Positions 1-12,410 of a DNA stretch of 64,000 nt are shown here, in pieces. How positions within the stretch are numbered: position 1 is the first letter of the stretch; every line of letters begins with the position of its first letter. Source of the stretch: Owenia fusiformis (Eukaryota; Annelida; Polychaeta; Sabellida; Oweniidae); NCBI GenBank assembly GCA_903813345.2, contig CAIIXF020000009.1:23151759-23215758 (forward strand), read 5' to 3'. The position numbers and the translations under genes are program-made. The notes beneath the pieces were generated by a model. That model searched no databases. It saw only the letters and a list, made by a program, of their open reading frames with translations, and was not told the DNA's origin.

Positions 1-884
1 TAATATTTTATATATTATTGTGGAAGGATTATGATTTGGTCTGATATTATGACATCATATGATATATTTTGAAACATGATCTTCAAAATGCATTTACCAA
101 AAAGCAGTCTTTCGGGAATGCAATCATCCACTTGTATAATGCACTTATCCAAGTCCAAGTCTACGTAAGCCCAAGAAGGTCCTTCATAAGTTGGAGGAAC
201 TTTCTATGGAGGCCTTCTTTGGTACTCCCTATTCACCAGATGAAGCGTCAACTGTTTTGAGATAATGATGATTTCAGTGTGGATGAATTGACTTAACATG
301 AATGGTTCTAAGCCATAGAAAACTGATATGATTGGATAAAAATGATAAAAAGGGGGAAAAAGAAACTAGAGAGAAAGTGTTAATGTTGTCAACCAGGCAG
401 CAGTCATGATGCACCTTCAAGTTCAATGAGAAAAATAAAACTTTCAAAAATCGTTTAAAGGAAATTTTAAAAAATGATAAAAAAGTTCATAAAAATTTTT
501 GAGTCCATAGGGTGACTTCAAGAGCAAAACATCAAGTTAGGTCATGGAATATCCCTCAGTACAAGTAGAGAAGTCACAAAGCTCCAAATAGAACAGCATA
601 TGGGCCTCACAACGATGAAACTCCTGAAAGAGGCAGTTAGTGCTAACATCCCTGATATCATACAGATACAAATACAGACTTAAACATTGGGATACACTTC
701 ATTGAGTTAACATGGGGATATCATCATGGGATAAATAAAAAATCCTCATTATCTCAGAAGAACTCAGGTTGATCGAGTCTCAACAATGTTGGACCTTTCC
801 ATGTTTTTGTTTGGTACTAATAAATGAGAAGGTAGATCAATTTTATAATAAACTTTCCATCCTCTATTATAGTTAAAGACAAAT
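1..884. other. No supported gene upstream of the first DUF4440-like gene
   Basis: I see no convincing complete gene here. A short open stretch ending near position 263 has protein-like composition and could be the last exon of a gene lying to the left, but it has no recognisable domain and no clear acceptor. The rest is AT-rich. The promoter of the gene starting at 885 should be here, but no convincing TATA element stands out. Confidence 0.4.
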
Positions 885-3800
885 ATGGATCAAACTGCCC
901 TTGAGAAACTAGCTATAAGCAACCATGAAGAGTATAACAGATGTTGGAACGATCCAAATAAAGACTGGGAGAAGTATATGGATACCTACTATACTGATGA
1001 CACAACAATATATCCACCACGTAACCCACCTATTACTGTGAAAAAGGGTAAAATATCTCTTCATTCTCTCACAGGTGTTTCATTAGAATATCTGACAGGC
1101 AAAACAAATGAAAGCAATAGGAAATTATTAGGAACTAGAAAAACAGCTCCACTGAGTCGCTAATCCCACCGAACAAAACATATTTTGATAGTGTCCATCT
1201 GAAAATTTCTCCTTAAAGCTCCTTTTAGTCTCTAGGTATCAGCATATAAAATTTGAACTAAATCCATCCACTGGTATTTGAGTTATCAAAGTTTTTTTTT
1301 CGAAAAATGGAGGCCATTTTGAAATTCAGAGACCATCTTGAAAATTTCTTCTAGAGCAGAGCTCCTTTGTCCCTATGCATCAGCACATAAAATAATTGGT
1401 ATCGATATGGCGAACTGAACACATGTTTTTCTTAAACCAGTCATCAAAAAATTCTGAAAATTTTACACATCGCAGCACTTGCATTAGGTTAGAAAGTTTG
1501 TGAGTCCCAAGGACGCCATTTTTTTTAAAAAAGTGTGTCCTTTGAAAAAAAGTGTGTCCCCTATTTCTAGCCTGTTTTGAGGTCTAACTTTATTTTAAAA
1601 GCATTTTTTACCAAAACACCTTTCAGTTTTTGATTTTTTGCCGCGAATTTAAAACGGAAGTAAACGTTAAGTACGGACTGAAGAAATGCATGTTCGTTCA
1701 TTCGACAATGAATACATTTTATTTCATGAATAACCTAATATTTGTTTCTGAATAGGAAAAACTGTGGCGTGTCATGGTTTCAAATCTAAAAATAAACAAA
1801 GTCGAAAAAATTCGAGAGAATCATGATTATTTGTAAATATTCAACATCTTGAGCCTTATTTACGATTCAAATAAAGGTGAGAGATCATAATTATTTGTTT
1901 TTGTTAGCTATCGTTGTAAACACATTGTAGTATTGACCTAAAAAAAGTTTGCGTCCAAAAAACGGAAATATTTTCAATTTTTGCGTCCTCCAAATTATTT
2001 TTGAGTCCTTAACATGTACGGGACGCCGTTAATGCAAGCCCTGCATCGTCAATTTAATGATCATCTTTTGAATGGTAACAATTTAATCTGAAAAAATATA
2101 CCTTTCTCTATATTATATAGTTTTAGAAAACACATCAGACACTTCTTTTGCATGTTCTCAGTATCATATGTTTCGGAATGAAATGGAACATCTATCCAAA
2201 CCTCATTGGAACAAAATGACATACACAACGAGTTTAGGTCTCTCAATATTGGAATTGTACATAGGAAAGTTTAAAAGCATCTTGTTAATGAAATAAAAGG
2301 TTTAGTTAAATTTTTTATCTATTTTGGGGGTTTTTGTTTTAATATTTTGAATACTTTTTGTTAAATGAACCAAACTTTCTTTTTCCAACAAGGTTCGGAA
2401 AGATATTTTATTTCATCCTCAAGAATTGGTAGAAAGGAACAAAAGACAATTGTACCACAAAATTGTTCACAAAATAATAATATAAAACATATATAATTAA
2501 TTTTCACATTAAATTGTTGTGAATCAGGGACCATTACATAAAGGACACTGTTTTTCTACAGAATGTTTTCAATAATTGGTTTGAGAGAAAAACATTGTTG
2601 AATTCAGTTTGCCATATCAATACCGATCCTTTGAACCAAATCTCTCCATTGGTATTCTTGTTATCAAGGATTGTGTTTTTTACCTTTAAGTGGCAGCCAT
2701 TTTGAAATTCAGCTGTCATCTTGAAAATTCCATCTTGAGCAGAGCTTGTTTGTCCCTATGACAACAACATATACAACTTGAACCATATCCATCCACTGGT
2801 ATTTGAGATTTTTTGAAATTCAGAGGCCATCTTGAAAATGTCTTCTTTAGCAAAGCTCCCTTTTCCACGGGTAGTATCTAAAGCCCTGCTATGATTGAAA
2901 AGTCGCGAGCAAGTTCCCGCTGAAATCGCGAGCATAGTCCTGTTTATTTGTATCACTTTGGAAAATGAACCAAAAGGATGAAAATACTTATAACCGTTCT
3001 TTGATACTCCAGCAAAACTTTGAAAACAGATATATTTGACAAAAAATGACATGAAAAATGATTATTTTTTACTTGCATGAAGGAAAGGGGCGTCAACATG
3101 CACGTTTGCATAATTTACTGTTCATATATTACCTTTATCGTTAAAATAAAGGCAATAAATACGATTTACATACTCCATAATAAATATCGGATCAAGATGG
3201 TCTGTATTGATAAGTTACTGGACAATGACACCTGCCATGGGGGTCGAAATACATTATCAAAGGTGTTCCAGTGGCCCCGCTGAAAAAATGAGGAGGCCCC
3301 GCTGAAAATATGAGGAGACCCCGTTGAAAACACGAGCAAATTTCACGACTACCCGCTTCGATCACGAGGAAAGCTTCATCATTATTCCATGAATATTGTG
3401 AGCTTCTTTATATGAACGTACACGAATGTGCAAATAACGTATTAATGACAATCACATAACATATCATTCTATGGCAACATCAAAAATATTTCTTCTTCAA
3501 CTTTAGGCAGTCTAATCTATCTGTCAGCGGCATGATCAAATTTTTATATGTAAATAGACTTTGTACATTTCGGAGTTAAATGTACACTCTACATAATTAA
3601 CTATTCCAAGGATTATACTTCCGAGCGTTCATACGACCGATTGATCGTTCATGCGTGCATCGCCCAATCATGCGTTCGTGGCAGCGTTCGTCCGACTGTC
3701 CATTCGTTCGTTCGTGCGTGCATCGCCCAATCATGCGTTCGTGGCAGCGTTCGTCCGACCGTCCATTTGTTCGTTCGTGCGTGCATCCGTGCGTTTGTTT

Positions 3801-6800
3801 GCGCATGCGTTCGTCTGACCATCCATTTGTGCTTGCTTTCGTCTGACTGCCCTTCATCCGTGCGTGCTTTTGTTCAACCGTCCATTCATGCGTGCGTTCG
3901 TCTGTTCGTTCTTTTTGCGTTCGTTTGTGTGTTCGTTCGTGCGTGCGTTCATTCGGGCGTTCGTTTGTAACTACGTTCTTGCGTGCGTGGGTTCGATCTT
4001 TTGTAAATTGTTTTCTTCTATCTTTCCTTCATGCGTTCTTTTGGCCGCCTATCCGTCCGTTTATTCATTCATTGTTTTTTCGGCTGTTCTTCTGTCCATC
4101 CGTGCGTTCTTTCCTCGTTCGTTTGTTCGATTGCAGGTTTTTATCAAAATTGGTCTTTCCACTGCCATATGAAAGAATGTAAATAATCAAGAAAGCAAGC
4201 AAGGACGTGAGGAAGTAAACAAGCAACGAAGTAAGTAATTGAGTTAGCAAGCAAGTAAAGAAGGAATGGAGGAAGTAAATCGAAGAAGTGAAGGTGGGAG
4301 TAATATAAGTAAGCAAGGAAGGAAAAAGGAAGGAAGGAGGGAAGGAAAGAAGCAATGAAGCAATGAAGGAAGGCAGGAAGGAAGGAAGTAAGGAAACGAG
4401 AAAGTGAGGAGGGAAGAAAGTGAAGAAGCAAGCAAGGAAGCAACTGAGGAAGAAAGGAATGAAGGAACCGAGGGAGCACGGAAGGAACGATGCGAGTAAA
4501 GAATTAAGCAGGGAAGCTAGCTAGTAAGGAAGCGAGGAAGAAAGGAAGCCAGGAAGCAAAGAAGGAAGGAAACGAGGAAGCAAAGAAGGAAGGAAGCAAG
4601 CAAAGAAGGAAGGAAGCAAGCAAAGATGCAAGGAAAGGAAGGAAAAAAGCAAGGAAGTAAGTAAGGAAAGAAGGAAGAAGGCGAGAATGCAAGGAGGGAA
4701 GAAAGCAAGGAAGAAATGAAGCGAGAAAAGAAGGACACGAGAAAAGAATGAAGGAAACGAGGAAACAAGGAAGGAGGAAAGGAGGAAGTGAGGAAGGAAG
4801 CAAGGAAGGAAGGAGGGAAGTGAGGATGGAAGGAAGCGATGAAGCAAGGAAAGAAGGAAGCGAGGAAGCAAGGAAGGAGGAAAGATGGAAGCGAGGAAGC
4901 AAGAAAGGAATGGAGTGAGAAAGGAAGGACGCGAGGAAAAAAACGAAAGAAGCGAGGAAGCAAGGAATGAGGAAAGAAGGAAGCAAGGAAGAATGGAAGC
5001 AAGGAAGGAGGGAAGTGAGGAAGGAAGGAAGCGAGGAAGCAAGGAAAGAAGGAAGCGAGGAAGCAAGGAAGAAAGCGAGGAAGCAAGGAAGGAAGCGAGG
5101 AAGCATGGAAGGAGGGAATGAAGCAAGGAAGGAAGGAAGGAAGTGAGGAAGAAATTTGTGAAGGAAGCGAGGAAGCAAAGAAGGGGGAAAGAAGGGAGCG
5201 AGGAAGGAAAAAGCAAGGAAGGAAAGAGGGAAACGAGGAAAGAAGAAAGTGGGGAAGCAAGGAAGGAATGAAGTGAGAAAGGAAGGAAGCGAGGAAGCAA
5301 GGTAGGAAGTGAGGAAGGAAAGATTGCGAAGAAGGAAGGACGCAAGGAAGCAAAGAACGAAGGAAGCAAGGAAACGAGAAAGCGAGGAGGGAAGAAAGTG
5401 AGGAAGCAAGGAAGGAATTGAGGAAGAAAAAAAGGACGGAAGCGAGGGAACAAGGAAGGAACGATGCAAGGAAGCAAGGAAGGAAGGAACTGAGGAAGCA
5501 AGGAAGGAAGCAAGGAAGGGAACGAGGAAGAAAGGAAGCCAGGAAGCAAAGAAGGAAGGAAACGATGAATCAAGGAAGGAAGGAAGCAAGCATAGACGCA
5601 AGAAAGGAAGGAAGGAAGCAAGCATAGACGCAAGAAAGGAAGGAAAAAAGCAAGGAAGAAGGCGAGAAAGCAAGGAGGGAAGGAAGCAAGGAAGGAATGA
5701 AGCGACAAAAGAACAACGAGAGGAAAAAATGAAGGAAACGAGGAAGCAAGGAAGGAGGAAAGAAGGAAGTGAGGAAGGGAGGAAGCAAGGAAGGGAAGAT
5801 GCAAGTGAGGAAGGAAGGAATCGAGGAAGCAAGGAAACAAGAAAGCGAGGAAGCAAGGAAGGAGGAGAGAAGGAAGCGAGGGAGGAAGCGAGGAAGCAAG
5901 GAAGGAATGAAGCAAAAAAGGAAGGACACGAGGAAAAAACGAAGGAATCGAGGATGCAAGGAAGGAGGAAAAAAGGAAGCGAGGAAGGAAGGAAGGAATG
6001 AAGCAAAAAAGGAAGGACGCGAGGAAAAAACGAAGGAATCAAGAATGCAATGAAGGAGGAAAAAAGGAAGCGAGGAAGGAAGGAAGCAAGGAATGAAGGA
6101 GGGAAGTGAGGAAGGAAGGAAGCGAGGAAGGAAGGAAAGAAGGAAGCGAGGAAGCAAGGAAGAAAGCAAGCGAGGAAGCATGGAAGGAAGGAATGCGAGG
6201 AAGGAAGGAGGAAAGGAAGTGAGGAAGAAATTTATGAAGAAAGCGAGGAAATAAAGAAGGAGGAAAGAAGGGAGCGAGGAAGGAAAAAGCATGGAAGGAA
6301 AGAGGGAAGCGAGGAAGGAAGGAAGCGAGAAAGCAATGAAGGAGGGAAGCGAGGAAGCAAGGTAGGAAGGAAGCGAGGAAGGAAAGATGCGAGGAAGGAA
6401 AGATGCGAGGACGGAAGGAAGCGAGGAAGCAAGGAAGGAAGGAAGCAAGAAAAGAAGAGGCGAGGAAGGAAGGAAAGCGAGGAAGCAAGGAGGGAAGGAA
6501 GGAAGCGATGAAAAAGAGAGGCGAGGAAGCAAGGAAGGAATGAAGCGAGGAAGGAAGGAAGCGAGGAAGCAAGGTGGGAAGCAAGCGAGGAAGGAAAGAT
6601 GCGAGGAAGGAAGGAAGCAAAGAAGGAAGGAAGCAAGAAAAGAAGAGGCGAGGAAGAAAGGAAGGTAGGAAGCGAGGAAGGAAAGAAGCAAGGAAGGAAG
6701 GAAGCGAGGAAGGAAAGAAGTGAGGAAGCAAGGAAAGAAGGAAAGAAGCAAGGAAGGGAGGAAGCAAGGAAACGAGGAAGCAAGGAAGGAAGGATGCGAG

Positions 6801-9108
6801 GAAGGAAGTAAGCGAGGAAGCAAGGAAGGAAGGAAGCAAGGAAGGAACGAAGCGAGGAAGGAAGAATGCAAGGAAACGAAGAAGGAAGGAAGTGAGGAAG
6901 CAAGGAAGGGAGGATGCAAGAAAGGAAGGAAGGGCGCAAGGATGGAAGGAAGGAAGCGAGGAAGGAAGGATGCAAGAATGCGAGGAAGCAAGGAAGGGAG
7001 GAAGGAAGGAAGCGAGGAAGGAAGCGAGGAGGGAAGCAAGGAAGGAAGCAAGAAAGAAAGGAGGGAAGTGAGAAAGGAAGGAAGCTAGGAAGGGAGGAAG
7101 CGAAGGAATGAAGTGAGGAAGCAAGGAAGGAATGAAGCAAGGAAGCAAAGAAGGAAGGAAGCGAGAAGGGAAGGAAGCAAGGATGGAAGGAAGCAAGGAA
7201 GGAAGGATGTGAGGAAGCGAGGAAGGAAGCGAGGAAGCAAGGAAGCGAAGAAGCAAGGAAGGGAAGAAGCGAGCAAGCAAGTAAGCAACAGGAGATTGAT
7301 ATAGGAATAATATTCATAAACATTATTCTGACTAAACCATTTTAGGTTGACCTAAACGCACGCTTATTGGTGTATCTCACTGAATATTGACTTGTACTCA
7401 AAGATGGAACAGAGGGGACAGTTGCAATACAGAGAATACAGAATATTTCCTATGGACTATGTAGTAAGATCACACGATAAAAAACGTTATACAACGATTT
7501 GAAGCGCAACATAGGATACATTGTGCTCTCTATATGCTGTATTTCCACTTGATTTCATCTCGTGCCAATACAGATTTTTTAGAGCAAAATATATCCTATA
7601 TTGCACTTCAAATCATTCAATAACTTATATTACTTCAAATTGTGAAAATGAGGTTAAATGTTTAAAATTTCGTCCGATCTAATACTCATCACATTTCTCA
7701 GATGATCTTTCTTATTCTGTAAAATGGCATGGAAATATGATACTGCAGTTTTCCATAACAACGTATCATAATATGAACTATATTAAACAGTTGTGTTTGC
7801 TGTTATTGAGAATTGTATTGACAAATAATGTATTCATCAAACTGGGTACAATAGTGGATCAAGGTGGGTACGAAAGTGGGAGATTTTCAGGGTATAATCG
7901 GGATTCACTCCATTTTTGAGAGACACTTGCTCCTGTTTTCAGCGGGACCTCCTCATGTTTTCAGCGGGGCCTCCTCCTGATTTCAGCGGGATCTTTGCTT
8001 AATTGCTCCTGCTAGAAGCGGGGCCTTGAGGGATATGATAAAATTTAAATATAAAATGTTCTGTAAAGCTTTAGGAAGTGAAACTCGGTTCATCTTTATT
8101 TCATATCACTATCGTTATTTCAACCACAGGACAACATCGTTCTTCACCAATAACGTATAGAAATATATAGATAAAGATTCAAAATGATACTTTCTCTCTT
8201 CAATTGACAAATAACGAACCACAGAACGACCGCTCGTGATACATTTTTTTCTGCAGTTGCTTTTTTAGTCTCAATACCATGTAATCATTGGAAAAATTAG
8301 AAGAAAACGTTTTGTAAATCATACAATTCAAGAACACAAAAAAGAACCCATGACTTCTTTTTATTCCTCGCGATTTCAGCGGGAACTTGCTCGCGACTTT
8401 TAAATCATAGCGGGGCTTTAGATACTACCCGTGCTTTTCCTTAGCTCAACATTTAATATTTGAACCGAATCTGTGAATTGGTACTTGAATTATCAAAGAT
8501 GACATTTTTTATGAAAAATGTTGGCCATTTTGAAATTATGCAGCCATTTGAAAGTTGTACCTAGGCATCAGCATATAAAATCTATATTTTATAAATAATG
8601 ATTATCTCTATACTTTAGGCTCAAACCTGTAGACTAATTAGATTATTTATAGATATCTTTGAGTTTCTGAGGAAAAACTTCCCTAAAATGAAAATCCAGA
8701 TGAGCCTTAGAGAAGCGCGAAGTCTCGGAGAAGAATCTTATTTGGGCATATTCAATATTGTTTTAACAATTGATGGCAAAGAAGTGGACAGATTCATGTA
8801 AGTCATTTGCAAATTGGTTAAAAACTCAACTCAGAATAATGGTTTAATACTGAACTGTATGTATTTAAAAAACACGAAAGCATGAAAAAACTCCCCCAAT
8901 TTGTTCTATATAAAACTTTGAAATTTGAAATTGTTATCATCCAAGAAATTTTACTACAGATATAGTAAATGTCACACATTCTTATTTAATATTTTTATGT
9001 GCTTTCTGTATTTTCAGAATTTATGAAGTATGGTCCAAACAGACAGGATCCTGGAAATTTTCCTCATACATTTGGAACATCATTAATGCTACAGTTGACT
9101 ATCAATAA
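885..9108 (+). CDS. SnoaL/NTF2-like (DUF4440-type) small protein, copy 1, three exons
   Basis: Three coding exons join in frame: 885-1047, 8653-8797 and 9018-9108, giving about 132 residues. Splice sites are GT-AG (donors gtaaaa and gtaagt; acceptors ttatag and ttttcag), with phases 1 and 2 identical to the paralogue at 23,538. The N-terminal half carries a WNDPNKDWEKYMDTYYTDD helix-and-strand block followed by PPRNPPI, the pattern of DUF4440/SnoaL-like cone-fold proteins; the last exon encodes YEVWSKQTGSWKF, fitting the final strands. Members of this fold bind small ligands or catalyse simple reactions; no function can be assigned here. The first intron is 7.6 kb because repeats were inserted into it, whereas the paralogue's is 238 bp. 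All three exons remain open, so the gene may still be expressed. The family assignment is from motif recognition only. Confidence 0.72.
3640..4140. repeat. CGTTCGTG-type degenerate short tandem repeat
   Basis: Degenerate tetranucleotide-based array (cgtt, cgtg, cgtc, catt) with a two-copy higher-order unit of about 72 bp at its start (3,648-3,790, containing 'cgcccaatcatgcgttcgtg'). Open frames here are by-products of the four-base periodicity. Confidence 0.8.
4180..7290. repeat. 3.1-kb polypurine GGAA/GCAA/GCGA satellite
   Basis: About 3.1 kb of almost pure purine on the plus strand, built from four-base words GGAA, GCAA, GCGA and variants, with loose higher-order units such as 'ggaagcgaggaagcaaggaa'. 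Because 4 and 3 share a 12-base period, all frames stay open over hundreds of codons, producing artificial Ser/Leu/Pro/Phe or Arg/Lys/Glu/Gly proteins. These are not genes. The tract sits inside the 5.6-kb inverted-repeat element, in intron 1 of the first DUF4440-like gene. Confidence 0.95.
7291..8370. other. Unique AT-rich interior of the inverted-repeat element
   Basis: No gene seen. It holds a cluster of 'ttttcagcgggacctcctcatg' -like motifs at 7,935-8,035 that mirror the cluster at 3,265-3,335. Confidence 0.4.
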
Positions 9109-9468
9109 ATGATATTTGAAACAAAGCTTACTATAAAGAACATATACTCTTAAAATTTACTGAAACCTTTATTCTATATTCAGACATAGCTAGGCAAGGT
9201 GTGTCTGATTCCAGCCAATCTGAACACAGTATTTCACATATAGAACAGTGTGTGAAATAATCAATAACACACTTAAGGTCACTAGTTAAACAGTTGTCAT
9301 GGTGATGAATGGACTTTTCTCACTGGATTTGATGACTTGCCAATTTGAAATAGTGCATTAAGAACAATTCCCAAAAATTAATGATCTGGATGATATCTGA
9401 TGTTGTGTTTATTTTATGTTATTTTGTATTTGTATTTTGTTTACCACCAATGAAGATGAGCAATACCT

Positions 9469-10150
9469 CTTGGGCACGGTTATGGGAAGTCCTCCATATA
9501 TTACTATTATATTATTTCTCAGGTTACGCAGCTTCCATCCAAAATAAAAAATATGTATTTTTAAAATAAATTATTTGTCTAGTTTTCGTTAAACAAATAT
9601 CCTGAGACACATAAGGCCTGTAGAAAACACTAAACAGAAAAATAAAAAAAATATTCATACCTCCAAATCTGCTTTATTGGTCAGATAATGCACCAAATCA
9701 TAATGGTTGTTCAAAATAAAAATTTAAGGGGACGGAGCGCCTTATCTCGCGAGAATAAAGCAAATCACGCAAAGGCGCGTGATTTTTTCGACCAATCAAA
9801 TAGCTTGAAATTTACCAAACCATTTTGTCCAGTGTTTCACAACCCATGATACATGCGCAGTAGAAATTGTTAATTTACTGAACAGACCTTTCAATGGCCT
9901 GGAGAAATTTTACTCACGAGAATTGATGATTACTGAACACATATAGGCATAAGAGGTGAGCGACCCAGTTATTTTTGCGTATAAATGTTTCAAGAATAGC
10001 ATGATATCAAATAATCTGTACATTATGCTACGATTCATTCAAAAATTGAATCTAGAGGACAGGTGACCATATTTTTTCATATTTTTTAAATTTTCAGTAG
10101 CATTACCTGGTGTATATACCTCCTAGATGGAGGACTTCCCACTATCCGTG
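9469..10150. repeat. Small inverted-repeat element
   Basis: A 27-bp motif (GCACGG..A..GGGAAGTCCTCCAT) at about 9,473-9,500 is present in inverse orientation at about 10,119-10,150. The interior includes a short, more GC-rich stretch with a 'cgcgag/ctcgcg' palindrome at 9,745. No coding content. Probably a non-autonomous DNA element; its ends are approximate. Confidence 0.35.
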
Positions 10151-10198
10151 CTCTTGGGTATATCCCGTATATGTATGGTCATAATTTACATAATTAAT

Positions 10199-10894
10199 TA
10201 TGGGGGTGTTCCTCTTTATAGGTTTTATACTTAAGTTACATTCTTTAGATACTTTTTATCTTGTTTTGTTATTTATTACATATGCAGCTCAAGAAGGTCA
10301 TGAAGGTCATATCTTTTTTGACCTTGAGGAAAAATAATGAATTTATCTAAAACCAACTTTTAGAGGTCACAAATATACTTAAATAAGCGACAATTCATAC
10401 CAACCTATGGCATTCATCTTCACATGTTTTTTGAAGAAAAAAATAAGAAAATTGGTTCATTAATAAGACAAAAATGAACTTGATATGCTAAAACATTCAA
10501 TCTTTGAATTGGTGTTAAAAAGATAATGAGTCTTGCACTGTATAGATGAATATTTAATGAAATAACATTTCAATTTTTATTTAAAAAACTGCAGGAAATT
10601 TTAATATTTGAGAAAAGAAAAGCTGACAACTTTTGTTTCAAAATATTTTTTTTGAAAAAAAAACAATTTTTTTTTTTCAAACGTTCATGTGGCGTTTAAG
10701 TAAAACTTGAAATGGACTTGAGATGCTTTTTTATAAAATTCATTCAAATAAACAAGTAAATTAAATGCCTACTTGAGTACCCTTCATCTGATATTATTGC
10801 ATAAGTCAATGAGCTAATAAATAACAAAACAAGATAAAAAGTATCTTAAGAATGTAACTTAAGTATAAAACCTATAAAGAGGAACACCCCCATA
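10199..10894. mobile_element. Non-autonomous DNA element with about 90-bp terminal inverted repeats
   Basis: The left end begins ATGGGGGTGTTCCTCTTTAT and continues for about 90 bases to 'gttatttatta'; the right end (10,800-10,894) is its inverse complement with few mismatches. The interior (about 500 bp) is AT-rich with no open frame. The ends are flanked by TA-rich sequence, so the target duplication is unclear. Confidence 0.7.
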
Positions 10895-11105
10895 TAAAGT
10901 AGAACATATTTCAACAACCTTTTCCTTATACAAAATTAAAATCTCTTAGTGATATATTCTCATGTATGAAAGGTGTTAAGTTTTACTGTGTGTACTTAAC
11001 TGATGATTTATTTGTGTATTTTCAAAAATAACACCAGCTCAGTATTACCCCCAGGGGTATGACCCAGACATAGAAGAGATCACCATGACTGTGAAGTGGC
11101 CTTAC

Positions 11106-12152
11106 AAACTTTAACCAGAACAACGGCAACGCCAAAGCGTAGCGAATCCCATCGAACAGAAATGGCTGGCATTTTTACAAACGAATAGCAAATATCATAA
11201 AACAACACACATAAGAAAGGCCACTATTTTCAAAATGGTTGCTCACTAGCCAAGTTGCCATCAGAAGAAATAATATGCTTTTCAGTAGCCACCTCTAAAA
11301 TTTTTGAAAAATCGCACACGTACTTGTAAAATAACACACATAAAAATGGTGGCCATTTTTCAAAATGGCCGACTACTCCCCAAAGTTTTATTAGAAAATG
11401 TGCCATTCTTAAAGTATTCACATATCAAATTTGAACAAAATCGCTCCACTACTTTTTGAGTTATAGTAAAATACGTTAAAATGGCGGTCATTTTTCAAAA
11501 TGTTTTTCAAAATGGCCGCCTTCTACCAAAAGTGTCATAGGACAGTGTGCCATGCTTATAGTATTCACATACCAAATATGAACAAAATCGCTCCACTACT
11601 TTTCGAGTTATAGTAAAACATGTTAAAATGGCGGCCATTTTTCAATTTTTACCAAAAGTGTCATAAGGCAGTGTGCCGTGCTTATAGTATTCACATACCA
11701 AATATGAACAAAATCGCTCCACTATTTTTTGAGTTATAGCAAAAATTGTAAAATGACGAGTAAAGGCCACCATTTTTCAAGATGGCTGCCATGTGCTTCT
11801 TTAATATCTACATTTGTAGCATTATTAATGTCCTTTATAATTTTTTTACATTTAAAACATATTGCTATAACAGTTTTACATATTGCACCTAAATTACTGT
11901 AAAATCGGCACTAAAATGGCCGCCATTTTGAAATGAGTGGCCATTTTGAAAATCGGCTTTCGAGCAAAACTTCTACCTCCATAAGGTATATGTGTACAAA
12001 ATATGAACAAAATCGGGCCAACGGTATTTGAGTTATTGCCCGGACGGATGGACGGACAGACGGACGGACGGACGTACGGACAGACGGACGTATGTACGGA
12101 CGGATGGACGGAGGCGTTCCCTATATCCCTCCGAACTTCGTTTCGATGGGAT
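11106..12152. mobile_element. Modular element with tandem core repeats and (ACGG)n tract
   Basis: Starts with a 'caaagcgtagcgaatcccat' lead-in. It is followed by at least three core units of about 120 bp centred on 'atggcggccatttttcaaaa' and 'tcgctccactacttttcgag', then a short (GGAC)n tract at about 12,048-12,110, and ends 'cctccgaacttcgtttcgat'. Start and end share an inverse-complementary TCCCA..GAACRAA motif. This layout (core repeats, ACGG microsatellite, conserved tail) is that of bivalve pearl elements and related Helitron/Helentron-derived non-autonomous elements. No coding content. Confidence 0.6.
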
Positions 12153-12191
12153 AACAACCTCTTTGAATCCGACAAAATCATAACATAACAT

Positions 12192-12330
12192 CATGACACA
12201 GATAGGGCACATTTTTAATAATAGGGCCAACTAGAAATGACACTGATAGGGGACATTTTTAATAATAGGGCCAATTAGAAATGACACTGATAGGGGACAT
12301 TTTTGATAATAGGGCCATCTAGAAATGGCA
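12192..12330. repeat. 51-bp tandem repeat, about three copies
   Basis: Units read 'atgacactgataggggacat' then 'ttttaataatagggccaact' and so on, repeated nearly three times between the two modular elements. Confidence 0.8.
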
Positions 12331-12410
12331 AAGAAACCTAATGAACAAAAAAGATTTGCCTAATCATAGGGTACAGCATTTCCGATATAAATTCTGAATA
12401 TTTCATGAAT

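Larger units (their letters stand above)
2868..8433. mobile_element. 5.6-kb inverted-repeat DNA element, no transposase seen
   Basis: The left end, ACGGGTAGTATCTAAAGCC followed by a GCTATGATT...AAAAGTCGCGAGC block, is repeated in inverse orientation at 8,370-8,433. Sub-terminal 'cagcggggcc' motifs lie in opposite orientations at about 3,270-3,330 and 7,935-8,035. The flanks carry a near-identical 7-8 bp direct repeat (cttttcc), and the flanking core repeat continues across the insertion, so this is a genuine insertion. An 8-bp target duplication would fit hAT- or P-type elements, but no transposase reading frame is present, so it is non-autonomous. It carries the 3,640-4,140 and 4,180-7,290 repeat arrays. 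Confidence 0.6.
1131..8620. repeat. Modular repeat (pearl/Helentron-like) split by a nested insertion
   Basis: The sequence begins in intron 1 with the same lead-in as the element at 12,411 (ACTAGAAAAACAGC, then AATCCCACCGAAC) and continues with degenerate core units containing 'gccattttgaaattcag'. At about 2867 the core unit is interrupted and resumes at about 8434, matching insertion of the inverted-repeat element described next. The interior 1,450-2,620 is unique AT-rich sequence in which I see no gene. Relationship to the family is by eye. Confidence 0.5.

Noticed and set aside
69-260. Short frame at the window start as a possible 3' exon
   Set aside because: Two competing frames, no convincing acceptor and no recognised motif; kept only as a remark.
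3597-4182. Overlapping frames rich in Arg, Ser, Val, His and Cys
   Set aside because: They arise from the CGTTCGTG-type repeat and have no domain or splice signals.
4065-7323. Many open frames of 60-512 codons on both strands
   Set aside because: All are by-products of the four-base GGAA-type satellite: translations are repetitive Ser/Leu/Pro/Phe or Arg/Lys/Glu/Gly and every frame is open.
12048-12150. (GGAC)n tract as an independent microsatellite
   Set aside because: It is a constant internal part of the modular element, present at the same place in the second copy at 13,575.
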